From NCBI RefSeq assembly GCF_004216665.1, contig NZ_SGWY01000003.1, forward strand, positions 186,001 through 250,000: DNA of 64,000 nt, in the 5' to 3' direction. Source of the DNA: Agromyces ramosus. Lineage in GTDB: Bacteria > Actinomycetota > Actinomycetes > Actinomycetales > Microbacteriaceae. The notes beneath the pieces are model-generated. The model had not been told where the DNA came from, did not search any database, and saw nothing but the letters and a program-made list of their open reading frames with translations. The translations under genes were made by a program, and so were the position numbers. The first letter of the stretch is position 1, and every line of letters begins with the position of its first letter. This document shows positions 29,110-38,873 of this stretch, one piece after another.

Positions 29110-30162
29110 TCAGACCTGGATCTCGGTCACCGGGAGGGTGGAATCCGCGCCGAACGCGAGTGCCGACGGATCGTGTCCGGCCATGATCAGTTGGGCGCCG
29201 AGCGCGGCGATCATGGCGCCGTTGTCGGTGCACAGGGACAGCGGCGGCACCCGCAGCGCGATTCCCGCGGCATCCGCCCGCTGCTGCGCCACCTCGCGCA
29301 GGCGCGAGTTCGCGACGACGCCTCCGCCGAGGAGGAGCCGGGGCACGCCGAGCTCGGTGCAGGCCGCGACGGCCTTCGAGACGAGCACGTCGACGACCGC
29401 CTCGCGGAAGCTCGCCGCCACGTCGGCGAGCGGCACGGGTTCGCCGGCCGCCTCGCGCTGCTCCACCCACCTGGCGACCGCGGTCTTGAGGCCCGAGAAG
29501 CTGAAGTCGTAGCGGTGGGCCACGAGGTCCTTGGGCAGGGTGAGCCCGCGTGGGAAGCGGATGGCCGTCGGGTCTCCCCCGATGGCGGCGCGGTCGATCT
29601 CGGGTCCGCCGGGATAGGGCAGGCCGAGCAGTCGTGCGACCTTGTCGAACGCCTCGCCCGCGGCATCGTCGATGGTCTCGCCGAGGAGTTCCACGTCGGC
29701 CACGAGGTCGCGCACGAGGAGGAGCGACGTGTGCCCCCCCGACACGAGCAGTGCCACCGTGGGCGTCTCGAGGGGCGCCTCGTCGTCGAGGAGGTCGGCC
29801 CCGACGTGGCCGACCAGGTGGTTGACGGCGTAGATCGGCCGCTCGAGCGCGAGCGCCAGCGCCTTGGCGGCACCGACGCCCACCATGAGCGCACCGGCGA
29901 GGCCCGGTCCGCTCGTGACGGCGACGGCGTCCACGTCGCCGAGCTCGACGTCGGCCTCGGCGAGCGCCGCGGCGATCGTCGGTCCGAGCGCCTCCAGGTG
30001 GGCGCGCGCCGCCACCTCGGGCACCACGCCGCCGTAGCGGGCGTGCTCCTCCATGGACGAGGCGATCACGTTGGCGAGCAGGGCGGTGCCGCGCACGATG
30101 CCGACGCCGGTCTCGTCGCACGAGGTCTCGATGCCGAGCACGAGCGGTGCCTCGCGGTTCAC
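29110..30162 (-). CDS. tsaD: tRNA threonylcarbamoyladenosine synthase subunit TsaD
   Basis: Transfers the threonylcarbamoyl group to A37 of ANN-decoding tRNAs with TsaB and TsaE. 350 aa. [14 protein letters not shown] starts the ASKHA fold; the metal His pair is in NHLVGHV, and [11 protein letters not shown] carries the third ligand. The start GTG at 30162 overlaps the rimI stop by 4 bp (GTGA). It is the last gene of a run tsaE-tsaB-rimI-tsaD, with overlaps at tsaB/rimI and rimI/tsaD indicating coupled translation. Confidence 0.97.
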   Translation of the reverse strand: MNREAPLVLGIETSCDETGVGIVRGTALLANVIASSMEEHARYGGVVPEVAARAHLEALGPTIAAALAEADVELGDVDAVAVTSGPGLAGALMVGVGAAKALALALERPIYAVNHLVGHVGADLLDDEAPLETPTVALLVSGGHTSLLLVRDLVADVELLGETIDDAAGEAFDKVARLLGLPYPGGPEIDRAAIGGDPTAIRFPRGLTLPKDLVAHRYDFSFSGLKTAVARWVEQREAAGEPVPLADVAASFREAVVDVLVSKAVAACTELGVPRLLLGGGVVANSRLREVAQQRADAAGIALRVPPLSLCTDNGAMIAALGAQLIMAGHDPSALAFGADSTLPVTEIQV

Positions 30163-30725
30163 GCGCCGCCCCGCTCGCCGGCTGCGCGTCGGGCGGCGGC
30201 GGCCGGGTCGTCGCGACCGGCCGCGACGCCGGACTCCGCCGGCCTGGTCACCGCAGCGGGCACCGTGAGCCGCATCGAGATGGCATCCACGCCGTCGGGC
30301 TGGTAGTAGCCGCGGCGCACTCCGATCTCGACGAAGCCGAGCGAGGCGTAGAGCGCCCGGGCGATGGGGTTGTCGGCACGCACCTCGAGGAACAGCTCCG
30401 CGACGTGCCGGCGGCGGGCCTGGGTGATGAGCGCGTGCATGAGGCCGCGACCGAGGCCGATGCCGCGGGCGAACGGCGCGACCGCGATGGTCTGGATGTC
30501 GCCCTGGCCGCCGTCGGCGGGTGCGAGGAGTCCGGCGTACCCGAGCAGTCGTCGCTCGGGGTCCTCCTCCTCGTCGTCGACGGCGACGAGGTAGTACCCG
30601 TGCGGGCTCTCGATCTCGCGGCGCATGGCCTCCTCGGGCCACGCGTCGTTGACGAACGTCGCGCGTTCGAGTCGCATGATGGCGTCGAGGTCGTGGACCT
30701 TCGCACGCCGCATGAGCACGCTCAT
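30159..30725 (-). CDS. rimI: Ribosomal protein S18-alanine N-acetyltransferase (RimI-like GNAT)
   Basis: 188 aa. GNAT fold with the acetyl-CoA loop [19 protein letters not shown] near residues 80-98 and [25 protein letters not shown] near the end of the domain; about 35 extra Ala/Arg-rich residues follow. In this position between tsaB and tsaD the gene is routinely rimI, which acetylates the N-terminus of S18. Overlaps tsaB by ATGA and tsaD by GTGA. A different protein substrate is possible. Confidence 0.9.
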   Translation of the reverse strand: MSVLMRRAKVHDLDAIMRLERATFVNDAWPEEAMRREIESPHGYYLVAVDDEEEDPERRLLGYAGLLAPADGGQGDIQTIAVAPFARGIGLGRGLMHALITQARRRHVAELFLEVRADNPIARALYASLGFVEIGVRRGYYQPDGVDAISMRLTVPAAVTRPAESGVAAGRDDPAAAARRAAGERGGA

Positions 30726-31342
30726 CGCAGCACCTTCTTGCGGGCGGACGGGGTGACGTCGGGTGCGCGCAGGTAGAGCGGCACGTCGTCGGCGAGCGGG
30801 AGCCTGCCGGCTGCGAACGCGAGCTCGGCGAGCATGCCGACCGCACCGGCGGGCACGAGACGGGCGTCGAATCGGGTGCCGGGCTTCACCGGCACGTCGT
30901 CGTGCGGACTCAGCACGGGACCGCCGACCCTGACCGGGAGGTCGTCGTCGTCGAGGCCGTCGTAGTCGGAGATCGCGAACTCGCGTCGTCGCGCGTCGGT
31001 GACGACCTGCAGCCGTCCCGTGCCGCCGTCGCGATACCACGCCCACGCCACGGCATCGTGGCTCGCGACGGGCACGAACGGTCGGCCGATCCCCACCGCG
31101 AAGGCATGCGCTGCCGCGATGCCGACGCGGAGGCCGGTGAAGGGGCCGGGGCCCATGCCGCCCGCGACGCCCGACAGGTCGTGCGGCCGCACGCCCGCCT
31201 CGGCGAGCGCATCGCGGATGAATCCGCCGACGACCTCGGCGTGCCGCATGGTGTCGCCGGTGCCCGCCTCGGCCAGGATGCCGCCGTCGCGATCGACGAC
31301 GGCGACACTCGTGCCCGTCGAGGTGTCGATCGCGAGGAGCAT
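30722..31342 (-). CDS. tsaB: tRNA threonylcarbamoyladenosine biosynthesis protein TsaB
   Basis: 206 aa, TsaD-like fold partner that forms the TsaBDE complex. [17 protein letters not shown] at the N-terminus and [14 protein letters not shown] near residue 62 are TsaB signatures; metal-binding His residues of TsaD are absent, as expected. No Shine-Dalgarno; a TAGGCT box lies 6 nt before the ATG, so tsaB-rimI-tsaD may be made from its own leaderless mRNA besides read-through from tsaE. Confidence 0.95.
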   Translation of the reverse strand: MLLAIDTSTGTSVAVVDRDGGILAEAGTGDTMRHAEVVGGFIRDALAEAGVRPHDLSGVAGGMGPGPFTGLRVGIAAAHAFAVGIGRPFVPVASHDAVAWAWYRDGGTGRLQVVTDARRREFAISDYDGLDDDDLPVRVGGPVLSPHDDVPVKPGTRFDARLVPAGAVGMLAELAFAAGRLPLADDVPLYLRAPDVTPSARKKVLR

Positions 31343-31348
31343 GGATCC

Positions 31349-31354
31349 AGCCTA
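31349..31354 (-). promoter_or_regulatory. Leaderless -10 box of tsaB-rimI-tsaD
   Basis: TAGGCT, 6 nt before the ATG at 31342. Its first three bases are the TAG stop codon of tsaE. Confidence 0.55.
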
Positions 31355-31855
31355 CTGGGCGGCGTGGAACGGGGTTCCGGCCCAGCGGGGCCCGTAGCCG
31401 CGCACCTCGAGCACGCGCGGCTCGTCGGCGCCGAGGAACTCGGCGTCCGCGGCATCCGCCAGCTCGACCGGGGTTCCCTCCGGGCGTTCGATGACGACCT
31501 CGAGCCACGAGTCGCTCGCGTCGTCGAGCAGGCCCGCGCCCCACTCGACCACGACCACGGAGCGGTCGAAGTCGAGGTCGAGGTCGTCGAGCAGGGCGGC
31601 GCTGCCGAGCCGGTAGGCGTCGACGTGCACGAGCGGAGGACCGCCCGCGAGGTTCGGGTGGGTGCGGGCGAGCACGAAGGTGGGGCTCTGCACCGGGCCC
31701 CGCACGCCGAGGCCGTCGCCGATGCCGCGCGTCAGCGTGGTCTTGCCCGCTCCCAGCGGGCCGGTGAGCAGCACGAGGTCGCCGGCGCGCAGCCGGCGCG
31801 CGAGGTCGCGTCCGAAGGCCTCCATCGCCGCGGCATCGGGCGCCTCGACGCGCAT
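31352..31855 (-). CDS. tsaE: tRNA threonylcarbamoyladenosine biosynthesis ATPase TsaE
   Basis: 167 aa P-loop ATPase that drives the TsaBD catalytic cycle. Walker A is GPLGAGKTTLTRG near residues 33-45; SPTFVLARTHPN and HVDAYRLGS are TsaE motifs, and VVVVEWG the Walker B region. The ATG at 31855 shares one base with the alr stop (TGATG), so it is translated with alr. An extra 25 residues at the C-terminus (EVRGYGPRWAGTPFHAAQ) exceed the family core. Confidence 0.95.
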   Translation of the reverse strand: MRVEAPDAAAMEAFGRDLARRLRAGDLVLLTGPLGAGKTTLTRGIGDGLGVRGPVQSPTFVLARTHPNLAGGPPLVHVDAYRLGSAALLDDLDLDFDRSVVVVEWGAGLLDDASDSWLEVVIERPEGTPVELADAADAEFLGADEPRVLEVRGYGPRWAGTPFHAAQ

Positions 31856-33045
31856 CACGCGGGGTCCCGTCGGGGCTCGGCGCCCTGCGGCCCGCCACCG
31901 GTGTACGTGCGCGCGACGCGCGGCCCGATCCGGGTGACGATCTCGTAGCCGATGGTGCCGGCGGCCTCGGCCCACTCGTCGGCGGTGGGCGCGCCGGTCG
32001 CCGGGTCTCCGAAGACCACGACCTCGTCGCCCGCCTCGACCCGGTCGTCGCCGACGTCGACGATGAACTGGTCCATCGCGACGCGACCGACCACCGGTCG
32101 GCGTGCTCCGGCCAGCAGCACCTCGGCGCCGCCGCCCGACGCGTGCCGCGGAATGCCGTCGGCGTAGCCGAGCGGCACGAGCGCGAGGGTCGTCGCTCGG
32201 TCGGCGTGCCAGATGTGCGCGTACGACGCCCCCGTGCCCGCCGTCACGCGGCGCACGGCGGCGACCCGGGTGCGCAGGGTCATCGCCGGCGTGAGCCCGA
32301 GGTCGGTGCAGGTCGTGCCGTCGCCGAAGGGCGTCAGCCCGTACATGCCGATGCCGATGCGCACCACGTCGTAGCGCGCCTGCGCGTCGCGGATCGCCTG
32401 CTCGGATGAGGCGAGGTGCCGCGTCGCGGGTCGGAGGCCGGCCTCTGCGGCCGCGGCGAGCGCCCGCTCGAAGGCCGCGCGCTGGGCCGCGTCGACGTCG
32501 CGCGAGGTGTTGGCGAAGTGGCTGAACACGCCGACGACGACGAGCCGGCCCTCGCGCTCGAGCTCGGCCGCCCGCGCGACCGCGGCGGCCCAGTCCTCCT
32601 CTGGCACGCCGTTGCGGCTCAGGCCCGTGTCGATCTTCAGGTGCACGCGTGCCGGGCCGCCCTGCAGCGCGGATGCCGCGCGCTCGAGCTGCGCGAGGTT
32701 CGAGATGCCGAGCTCCACGTCGGCGGCGACCGCCCGGGCGAAGTCGGCGTCGGGGTCGTGCAGCCACGCGAGGATCGGCGCGTCGATCCCCGACGAGCGG
32801 AGGGCGAACGCCTCGTCGAGGTCGGCGACGCCGAGCCGGGTCGCGCCGCCGGCCAGTGCCGCGCGCGCCGCCTCCACCGCACCGTGCCCGTACGCGTCCG
32901 CCTTGACCACCGCCATGACCTCGGCGGGCGCGACGCGCTGGGCGATCGTGCGCACGTTGCGGGCGATCGCGTCGAGGTCGATCACGGCTTCGCGGAACGG
33001 CCGCGACGCGGCATCCGGAGCGGTGTCATCGACCGGGGCCGTCAC
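31855..33045 (-). CDS. alr: Alanine racemase
   Basis: PLP enzyme giving D-alanine for peptidoglycan; 396 aa. VVKADAYGHG near residue 45 carries the PLP-binding Lys, and LVPLGYADGIPR lies ahead of the C-terminal beta domain with its MDQFIVDVGDD. Start GTG at 33045 overlaps the acpS stop by 4 bp. An acidic leader of about 16 residues precedes the conserved AVIDLDAIARN. Lies with glmS and tsaE, so cell-wall precursor and tRNA-modification genes share a transcript. Confidence 0.97.
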   Translation of the reverse strand: MTAPVDDTAPDAASRPFREAVIDLDAIARNVRTIAQRVAPAEVMAVVKADAYGHGAVEAARAALAGGATRLGVADLDEAFALRSSGIDAPILAWLHDPDADFARAVAADVELGISNLAQLERAASALQGGPARVHLKIDTGLSRNGVPEEDWAAAVARAAELEREGRLVVVGVFSHFANTSRDVDAAQRAAFERALAAAAEAGLRPATRHLASSEQAIRDAQARYDVVRIGIGMYGLTPFGDGTTCTDLGLTPAMTLRTRVAAVRRVTAGTGASYAHIWHADRATTLALVPLGYADGIPRHASGGGAEVLLAGARRPVVGRVAMDQFIVDVGDDRVEAGDEVVVFGDPATGAPTADEWAEAAGTIGYEIVTRIGPRVARTYTGGGPQGAEPRRDPA

Positions 33046-33407
33046 GCGATGCTCCGACCCGCCTCGAGCACCACGAAGGCGCTCGCGATGCCGGCGTCGT
33101 GGCTCATGGAGAGGTGCACGCGCTCGATGCCCAGCGTGCGCACGTGCTCGGCGAGCCCGCCCGAGAGCTCGAAGTCGGGGTTGCCCTCGGGATCCTGGAC
33201 GACGCGCATCTCGTGCCAGCGGATGATTGCATGGCCGCCGAGCGCCTTGATCAGCGACTCCTTGGCGGCGAATCGGGCCGCGAGCGAGCGCGCGGGGCGC
33301 CCGCGTTCGCTCTCGGCGAACAGGCGCTCGACGAGGGCGGGTGTCCGCGTGATCGAGCGCTCGAAGCGAACGATGTCGACCACGTCGATGCCGATCCCGA
33401 CGATCAC
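33042..33407 (-). CDS. acpS: Holo-[acyl-carrier-protein] synthase
   Basis: Transfers phosphopantetheine from CoA to acyl carrier protein; 121 aa, a typical length. GIDVVDIVRFE (metal-binding Asp) and RFAAKESLIKAL (metal-binding Glu and Lys) are the two AcpS motifs. GTG start. Sits 19 bp after glmS and overlaps alr by GTGA, forming glmS-acpS-alr-tsaE. Confidence 0.96.
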   Translation of the reverse strand: MIVGIGIDVVDIVRFERSITRTPALVERLFAESERGRPARSLAARFAAKESLIKALGGHAIIRWHEMRVVQDPEGNPDFELSGGLAEHVRTLGIERVHLSMSHDAGIASAFVVLEAGRSIA

Positions 33408-33426
33408 GGCGCCTCCAGCCCCTTCG

Positions 33427-35277
33427 TCACTCCACGGTCACGGACTTGGCGAGGTTGCGCGGCTGGTCGACGTCGAGGCCCTTCGCCTCCGCGAGCTCCA
33501 TCGCGAACACCTGCAGCGGCACGACCGCCAGGAGCGGCTCGAAGAGCGGCGCGGCGAGCGGGATGCGCAGCACCTCGTCGGCGAACGGCAGCACCGCCGC
33601 ATCGCCGGCCTCGGCGATGGCGATCACGCGGGCCCCGCGGGCCCGGATCTCCTGGATGTTCGAGACGACCTTCGGGTGCAGGTTCGCCGACCCGCGCGGG
33701 CTCGGAACCACGACGAACACCGGCTGGCCCGGCTCGATGAGCGCGATCGGGCCGTGCTTCAGCTCGCCCGCCGCGAAGCCCTCGGCGTGGATGTAGGCAA
33801 GCTCCTTGAGCTTGAGCGCGCCCTCCAGCGCGATCGGATAGCCGACGTGGCGGCCCAGGAAGAGCACCGAGCGGGTGTCGGCCATCCAGTGCGCGAGCTG
33901 CCCGACGCGCTCGGCCTGGCCGAGCACCGCCTCCAGCTTCTCGGGCACCGCCTGCAGTTCGGCGAGCTGCGCGGCGAGCTCGCCCTCGGTGAGGGTGCCG
34001 CGCACGCGCGCGAGGTGCAGGCCGAACAGGTAGAGCGCGGCGATCTGGGCGACGAACGCCTTCGTCGACGCGACGGCGACCTCGGGGCCGGCGTGCGTGT
34101 ACACGACGGCGTCGGACTCGCGCGGGATCGTGGCGCCCTGCGTGTTGCAGATCGAGATCGTGCGCGCCCCCATCTCGCGCGCGTACTTCACGGCCATGAG
34201 CGTGTCCATGGTCTCGCCCGACTGGCTGATCGAGACGACGAGCGTGTCGTCGTCGAGCACGGGCTCGCGGTAGCGGAACTCGTGGCTGAGCTCCACCTCC
34301 ACCGGCACGCGGGCCCACTGCTCGATGGCGTACTTGGCCACCATGCCGGCATAGGCGGCCGTGCCGCACGCGATCACGGTGATGCGGCGGATGCCGCGCA
34401 GCTCCTCGTCGCCGAACGACGCGAGCTCGGGGATCTGCACGCGCCCCTCGCTCACGCGCCCGCGCAGCGTATTGGCCACCGCCTCGGGCTGCTCGGACAC
34501 CTCCTTGCGCATGAACGACGACCAACCGCCCTTCTCGGCGGCGGAGGCGTCCCACGCGACGTCGAACGGCTCGACCTCGACGATGTCGCCGGCGAAGTCC
34601 GTGACCGTGACGCCGTCGGCCGTGATGGTGACGATCTGGTCCTGGCCGATCGCCACGGCGCGCTTCGTGTACTCGACGAACGCCGCGACATCCGACCCCA
34701 GGAAGTTCTCGCCCTCGCCGAGGCCGATGACGAGCGGCGAGTTGCGGCGGGCGCCGACCACGACGCCGGGCTGCTCCCGGTGCACGGCGAGCAGCGTGAA
34801 CGCGCCGTCGAGCCGCGACACGGTGGCGCGGAACGCCTCGGTGAGCTCGCCGATGCGACGGTACTCGCGGCCGAGCAGCACGGCGGCGACCTCGGTGTCG
34901 GTCTCGCTCTCGAACGAGAAGCCCTCGGCGAGGAGCTCGTCCTTCAGCTCGGCGAAGTTCTCGATGATGCCGTTGTGGATCAGCGCGAGTCGTCCGTCAT
35001 CGCCGAGGTGCGGGTGCGCGTTCCGATCGGTTGGGCCGCCGTGGGTCGCCCACCGCGTGTGGCCGATCCCCGTGCCGCCGCGGTGCAGCGGGGTCGCCTC
35101 GAGGTCGCCGGCCAGCACCTGCAGCTTGCCGGCCCGCTTCGCCGTCTCGAGGACGCCGTCGTCGTCGACGATCGCGACTCCCGCCGAGTCGTAGCCGCGA
35201 TACTCCAGGCGGCTGAGTCCAGCCATGAGCACGTCGAGGCTGTTGCGCTCTCCGACGTAGCCGACGATTCCACACAT
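33427..35277 (-). CDS. glmS: Glutamine-fructose-6-phosphate aminotransferase (isomerizing)
   Basis: First committed step of UDP-GlcNAc synthesis; 616 aa. Cys2 after the initiator Met (MCGIVGYVGERNS) is the glutaminase nucleophile. Two SIS domains follow (VISQSGETMDTLMAV, LGRHVGYPIALEGALKLKE), and the C-terminus NLAKSVTVE with its Lys is intact. The gene begins at the ATG at 35277 with a TAGAAT box 7 nt upstream, so there is no leader and hence no glmS ribozyme. glmM is 1.1 kb away on the same strand. Divergent from coaA. Confidence 0.98.
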   Translation of the reverse strand: MCGIVGYVGERNSLDVLMAGLSRLEYRGYDSAGVAIVDDDGVLETAKRAGKLQVLAGDLEATPLHRGGTGIGHTRWATHGGPTDRNAHPHLGDDGRLALIHNGIIENFAELKDELLAEGFSFESETDTEVAAVLLGREYRRIGELTEAFRATVSRLDGAFTLLAVHREQPGVVVGARRNSPLVIGLGEGENFLGSDVAAFVEYTKRAVAIGQDQIVTITADGVTVTDFAGDIVEVEPFDVAWDASAAEKGGWSSFMRKEVSEQPEAVANTLRGRVSEGRVQIPELASFGDEELRGIRRITVIACGTAAYAGMVAKYAIEQWARVPVEVELSHEFRYREPVLDDDTLVVSISQSGETMDTLMAVKYAREMGARTISICNTQGATIPRESDAVVYTHAGPEVAVASTKAFVAQIAALYLFGLHLARVRGTLTEGELAAQLAELQAVPEKLEAVLGQAERVGQLAHWMADTRSVLFLGRHVGYPIALEGALKLKELAYIHAEGFAAGELKHGPIALIEPGQPVFVVVPSPRGSANLHPKVVSNIQEIRARGARVIAIAEAGDAAVLPFADEVLRIPLAAPLFEPLLAVVPLQVFAMELAEAKGLDVDQPRNLAKSVTVE

Positions 35278-35284
35278 AGGGGCG

Positions 35285-35290
35285 ATTCTA
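35285..35290 (-). promoter_or_regulatory. Leaderless -10 box of glmS
   Basis: TAGAAT on the minus strand, 7 nt before the ATG at 35277. Confidence 0.65.
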
Positions 35291-35344
35291 CTGGCGCTCC
35301 GCTGGACGCCCGCCCCGCGCCCGAGCCCGGCCGTCGCGCGACAC

Positions 35345-35350
35345 TAGACT
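35345..35350 (+). promoter_or_regulatory. Leaderless -10 box of coaA
   Basis: TAGACT ends 6 nt before the GTG at 35357. Divergent from the glmS box 54 bp away; both promoters fit in a 79-bp intergenic region. Confidence 0.65.
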
Positions 35351-35356
35351 GACACG

Positions 35357-36313
35357 GTGCTGGATCCGCAGAGCCCGTCGTCGCACGTCGCGCAGATCTC
35401 GCCGTTCATCGAGCTCGACCGATCGGCCTGGGCGGCGCTCGCGCCCTCGATCCCGTCGCCGCTCCGCGAGACCGAGATCGTGCAGCTGCGCGGCCTCGGC
35501 GAGCCGCTCGACCTGCGCGAGGTCGGCGAGGTCTACCTCCCGCTGAGCCGCCTGCTCAACCTCTACGTGGGCGGCACGAAGTCGCTGCACAACGTGACGA
35601 GCGAGTTCCTCCGCGAGCGGTTCGAATCCACGCCGTTCGTGATCGGGGTGGCGGGGTCGGTCGCGGTGGGAAAGTCGACGATCGCCCGCCTGCTGCGCGA
35701 GCTGCTCGCCCGATGGGAGCACACGCCGCGCGTCGAGCTCGTGACCACCGACGGATTCCTCTTCCCGAACGCCGAGCTCGAGCGGCGCGGCCTCATGGCC
35801 CGCAAGGGCTTCCCCGAGTCCTACGACCGGCGCGCCCTGCTCCGCTTCGTCAGCGAGGTGAAGGCCGGCGCCGCCGAGGTCCGCGCGCCGTTCTACTCGC
35901 ACCTGGCCTACGACATCGTGCCCGACGCGCAGGTCACGGTTCGCCGTCCCGACGTGCTCATCATCGAGGGCCTCAACGTGCTGCAGCCGCCCGGGCCGGG
36001 TCACCGGCTCGCGGTCAGCGACCTGTTCGACTTCACGATCTACGTCGATGCGCGCACGAGCGACATCGCCCGCTGGTACGAGGAGCGATTCCTGAAGCTG
36101 CAGCGCGGGGCGTTCTCGAACCCGCGCTCCTACTTCCACCGCTACGCGAGCCTCACCGAGGTGGAGGCGCGCCAGCGGGCCCGCGAGATCTGGCACTCGA
36201 TCAACGAGCCGAACCTGCTGCAGAACATCCGCCCGACCAGGTCCCGCGCGTCCCTGGTGCTGCGCAAGGGCCCGGATCACGCGGTGTCGAGCGTGCTGCT
36301 GCGCAAGCTCTGA
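35357..36313 (+). CDS. coaA: Pantothenate kinase type I
   Basis: Phosphorylates pantothenate, the first step of CoA synthesis; 318 aa. The P-loop is [17 protein letters not shown] near residues 97-113, with [28 protein letters not shown] downstream as the CoaA signature. The GTG start is leaderless. It faces acpS, which consumes CoA, across the glmS promoter region. Convergent with glmM, 66 bp apart. Confidence 0.97.
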   Translation: MLDPQSPSSHVAQISPFIELDRSAWAALAPSIPSPLRETEIVQLRGLGEPLDLREVGEVYLPLSRLLNLYVGGTKSLHNVTSEFLRERFESTPFVIGVAGSVAVGKSTIARLLRELLARWEHTPRVELVTTDGFLFPNAELERRGLMARKGFPESYDRRALLRFVSEVKAGAAEVRAPFYSHLAYDIVPDAQVTVRRPDVLIIEGLNVLQPPGPGHRLAVSDLFDFTIYVDARTSDIARWYEERFLKLQRGAFSNPRSYFHRYASLTEVEARQRAREIWHSINEPNLLQNIRPTRSRASLVLRKGPDHAVSSVLLRKL

Positions 36314-36379
36314 GGCGCGCCGAAGCTCCGACGCGCGCGGTGTGCCGGCGGGTCGACGGCCGGTCGCCCGTGCGGCCGG

Positions 36380-37741
36380 TCAGTTGGTGAGGCGCACGCG
36401 CACCACGTCGGCGAGCGCCTCGGCATGCCGCTCGGCGGACTCCTGCTCAGCGGCCTCGACCATCACGCGGACCATCGGCTCGGTGCCCGACGGTCGCAGC
36501 AGCACGCGGCCCGACTCGCCCAGCTCGGCCTCGACGGCGGCGACCGCGGCCGCGATCTCGGCGTCGTCGGCGAGCGCATGGTGGTCGACGCCGCGCACGT
36601 TCACCAGCACCTGCGGGTAGACCGTCATGACCGAGGCGAGCTCGGCGAGCGTCCTCCCGGTGCGCACCATCTCGGCCGCGAGGTGGAGGCCGGTGAGCAC
36701 GCCGTCGCCGGTCGTGGCGAACTCGGTCATGATGACGTGCCCCGACTGCTCGCCGCCGAGTGCCAGGCCGCCGGCCGAGAGCTCCTCGAGCACGTAGCGG
36801 TCGCCGACGCGGGTCTCGATCACGCGGATGCCGCGTTCGGCCATCGCGCGTCGAAGGCCCAGGTTCGACATCACGGTGACGACGAGCGTGTCGTCGGTGA
36901 GCGTGCCGCGCTCGTGCATCGACACGGCGAGGATCGCCATGATCCGGTCGCCGTCGATCACGTTGCCGTCGGCGTCGACGGCGAGGCACCGGTCGGCGTC
37001 GCCGTCGTGGGCGATGCCGAGGTCGGCGCCGTGCTCGCGCACGGCCGCACGCAGCGGCTCGAGGTGCGTGGACCCGACGCCGTCGTTGATGTTCATGCCG
37101 TCGGGGTCGGCGCCGATCACGGTGACCTTCGCCCCGGCGTCGCGGAAGGTCTCGGGCGAGACGCCGGCTGCCGCGCCGTGGGCGCAGTCGAGTACGACGT
37201 GGAGGCCGTCGAGGCGGTTCGGCAGCGTGCCGAGCAGGTGCACCACGTAGCGATCCTCGGCGTCGGCGAATCGCTGGATGCGGCCGACGCCACCGCCGAT
37301 GGGGGCGAGCTTCTGCTTGCCGAGGTGGGACTCGATGCGGTCCTCGACCTCGTCGGGGAGCTTCGTGCCGCCGAACGAGAAGAACTTGATGCCGTTGTCG
37401 GGCGCGGGGTTGTGCGACGCCGAGATCATCACGCCGAAGTCGGCGCGGATGGAGTCGATGAGGAACGCGGTCGCCGGCGTCGGGATGACGCCCGCGTCGA
37501 GCACGTCGACGCCGGAGCTCGCCAGGCCGGCGGCGACGGCGGCCGTGAGGAATTCGCCGGACACCCGAGGGTCGCGCGCGACGACGGCGACCGGTCGACG
37601 ACCCGCTGCGCGCAGCTCGTCGGCGTGGCGCCCCTGGGTGAGGACGGCCGCGGCCGCCTGGGCGAGGCCCAGGGCCAGGTCAGCCGTGAGTTCACGGTTG
37701 GCCAGGCCCCGGACCCCGTCGGTTCCGAAGAGCCGGGGCAT
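36380..37741 (-). CDS. glmM: Phosphoglucosamine mutase
   Basis: Converts glucosamine-6-phosphate to glucosamine-1-phosphate for UDP-GlcNAc; 453 aa. LFGTDGVRG at the N-terminus, the phosphoserine loop [15 protein letters not shown] near residue 105, the metal loop DGDADRC near 245 and the phosphate-binding [14 protein letters not shown] at the C-terminus are all present. It follows rpsI by 20 bp in the order rplM-rpsI-glmM, a common actinobacterial arrangement linking cell-wall supply with ribosome synthesis. Confidence 0.97.
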   Translation of the reverse strand: MPRLFGTDGVRGLANRELTADLALGLAQAAAAVLTQGRHADELRAAGRRPVAVVARDPRVSGEFLTAAVAAGLASSGVDVLDAGVIPTPATAFLIDSIRADFGVMISASHNPAPDNGIKFFSFGGTKLPDEVEDRIESHLGKQKLAPIGGGVGRIQRFADAEDRYVVHLLGTLPNRLDGLHVVLDCAHGAAAGVSPETFRDAGAKVTVIGADPDGMNINDGVGSTHLEPLRAAVREHGADLGIAHDGDADRCLAVDADGNVIDGDRIMAILAVSMHERGTLTDDTLVVTVMSNLGLRRAMAERGIRVIETRVGDRYVLEELSAGGLALGGEQSGHVIMTEFATTGDGVLTGLHLAAEMVRTGRTLAELASVMTVYPQVLVNVRGVDHHALADDAEIAAAVAAVEAELGESGRVLLRPSGTEPMVRVMVEAAEQESAERHAEALADVVRVRLTN

Positions 37742-37761
37742 CGGAGAACCGGAAGCCCGGA

Positions 37762-38247
37762 TCAGCGCTTCGAGAACTGCGGCGCCTTGCGGGCCTTCTT
37801 GAGACCGGCCTTCTTGCGCTCGATGACGCGAGCGTCGCGCGTGAGGAAGCCGGACTTCTTGAGGGTCGGACGGTTGTTCTCGCGGTCGATCTCGTTGAGC
37901 GCCCGGGCGATCGCGAGACGCAGCGCGCCGGCCTGGCCCGAGGGGCCGCCGCCGGTGATGCGGGCGATCACGTCGTACGAGCCGGAGAGCTCGAGCACGG
38001 TGAACGGGTCGGTGATCAGCTGCTGGTGCAGCTTGTTCGGGAAGTAGTCCGCGAACTCACGGCCGTTGACCGTGATGCCGCCGGCGCCGGGGACGACGCG
38101 CACGCGGGCGATGGCCTGCTTGCGACGGCCGACGGCCGCGCCCGACACGTTGAGCACGGGGCGGGGGGCGGTGGGGGCGGCCGAGGGGGTGCTCTCGGTC
38201 GTGTAGCTCTCGGGAGCCGCTTCGATCTGGTCTGCGATCTTCGCCAT
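37762..38247 (-). CDS. rpsI: 30S ribosomal protein S9
   Basis: 161 aa. The S9 core starts near residue 35 ([17 protein letters not shown]) and ends with the basic tail [12 protein letters not shown], whose last residues reach the P-site tRNA. About 33 residues of Ala/Pro-rich N-terminal extension are added, as in many high-GC actinobacteria. Paired with rplM, 43 bp apart, and followed by glmM. Confidence 0.98.
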   Translation of the reverse strand: MAKIADQIEAAPESYTTESTPSAAPTAPRPVLNVSGAAVGRRKQAIARVRVVPGAGGITVNGREFADYFPNKLHQQLITDPFTVLELSGSYDVIARITGGGPSGQAGALRLAIARALNEIDRENNRPTLKKSGFLTRDARVIERKKAGLKKARKAPQFSKR

Positions 38248-38290
38248 GGTGGTGTGAATCCTTATTTCGAGAACGTCGAGGGTGCCGGAG

Positions 38291-38737
38291 TTACTGGGCG
38301 ACCTGGGTGAGGGTGTACGGCTTGGGCTGCTGAGCCGCGTGCGGGTGCTCCGGGCCGGCGTAGACCTTGAGCTTCTTCAGCTGGGCCCGGCCGAGCGAGT
38401 TCTTCGGGAGCATGCCGCGGATCGCCTTCTCGACGGCGCGGACGGGGTTCTTCTCGAGGAGCTCGGCGTAGCCGACGGCCTTGAGGCCGCCCGGGTAGCC
38501 CGAGTGGCGGTAGGCCTTCTTCTGCTCGAGCTTCTGGCCGGTGAGGGCCACCTTCTCGGCGTTCACGATGATCACGAAGTCGCCGGTGTCGACGTGGTTC
38601 GCGAAGATCGGCTTGTGCTTGCCGCGCAGCAGGGCTGCGGAGTGGCTGGCGAGGCGGCCGAGCACGATGTCGGTCGCGTCGATGACGACCCAGTCACGCT
38701 GGATCTCGTTCGACTTGGGAGTGTAGGTGCGCGTCAC
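38291..38737 (-). CDS. rplM: 50S ribosomal protein L13
   Basis: 148 aa. Core motifs [18 protein letters not shown] and [20 protein letters not shown] are present, then the C-terminal [13 protein letters not shown]. The GTG at 38737 is chosen because it gives the usual length; the frame continues upstream but carries no L13 sequence. First gene of rplM-rpsI-glmM, starting 137 bp after the truA stop. Confidence 0.97.
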   Translation of the reverse strand: MTRTYTPKSNEIQRDWVVIDATDIVLGRLASHSAALLRGKHKPIFANHVDTGDFVIIVNAEKVALTGQKLEQKKAYRHSGYPGGLKAVGYAELLEKNPVRAVEKAIRGMLPKNSLGRAQLKKLKVYAGPEHPHAAQQPKPYTLTQVAQ

Positions 38738-38873
38738 GGAAGTGCTGCTTTCTGGTCGAGAGAGGGGTTCGTGAATCCCACTCCGGCGGGAGTTCGAACG
38801 CGATGCGAGCGAACGCCCAGGTGGAGGGCTCATCTTCGGGTACCGGCGCAGGCGGCGGCACCAAAGGGAAAGC

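Noticed and set aside
32416-35352. 978-codon plus-strand open frame opposite alr-acpS-glmS
   Set aside because: Antisense shadow of three well-supported genes.
35278-35356. glmS ribozyme in the glmS leader
   Set aside because: The -10 box lies 7 nt from the glmS ATG, so there is no leader RNA to hold a ribozyme.
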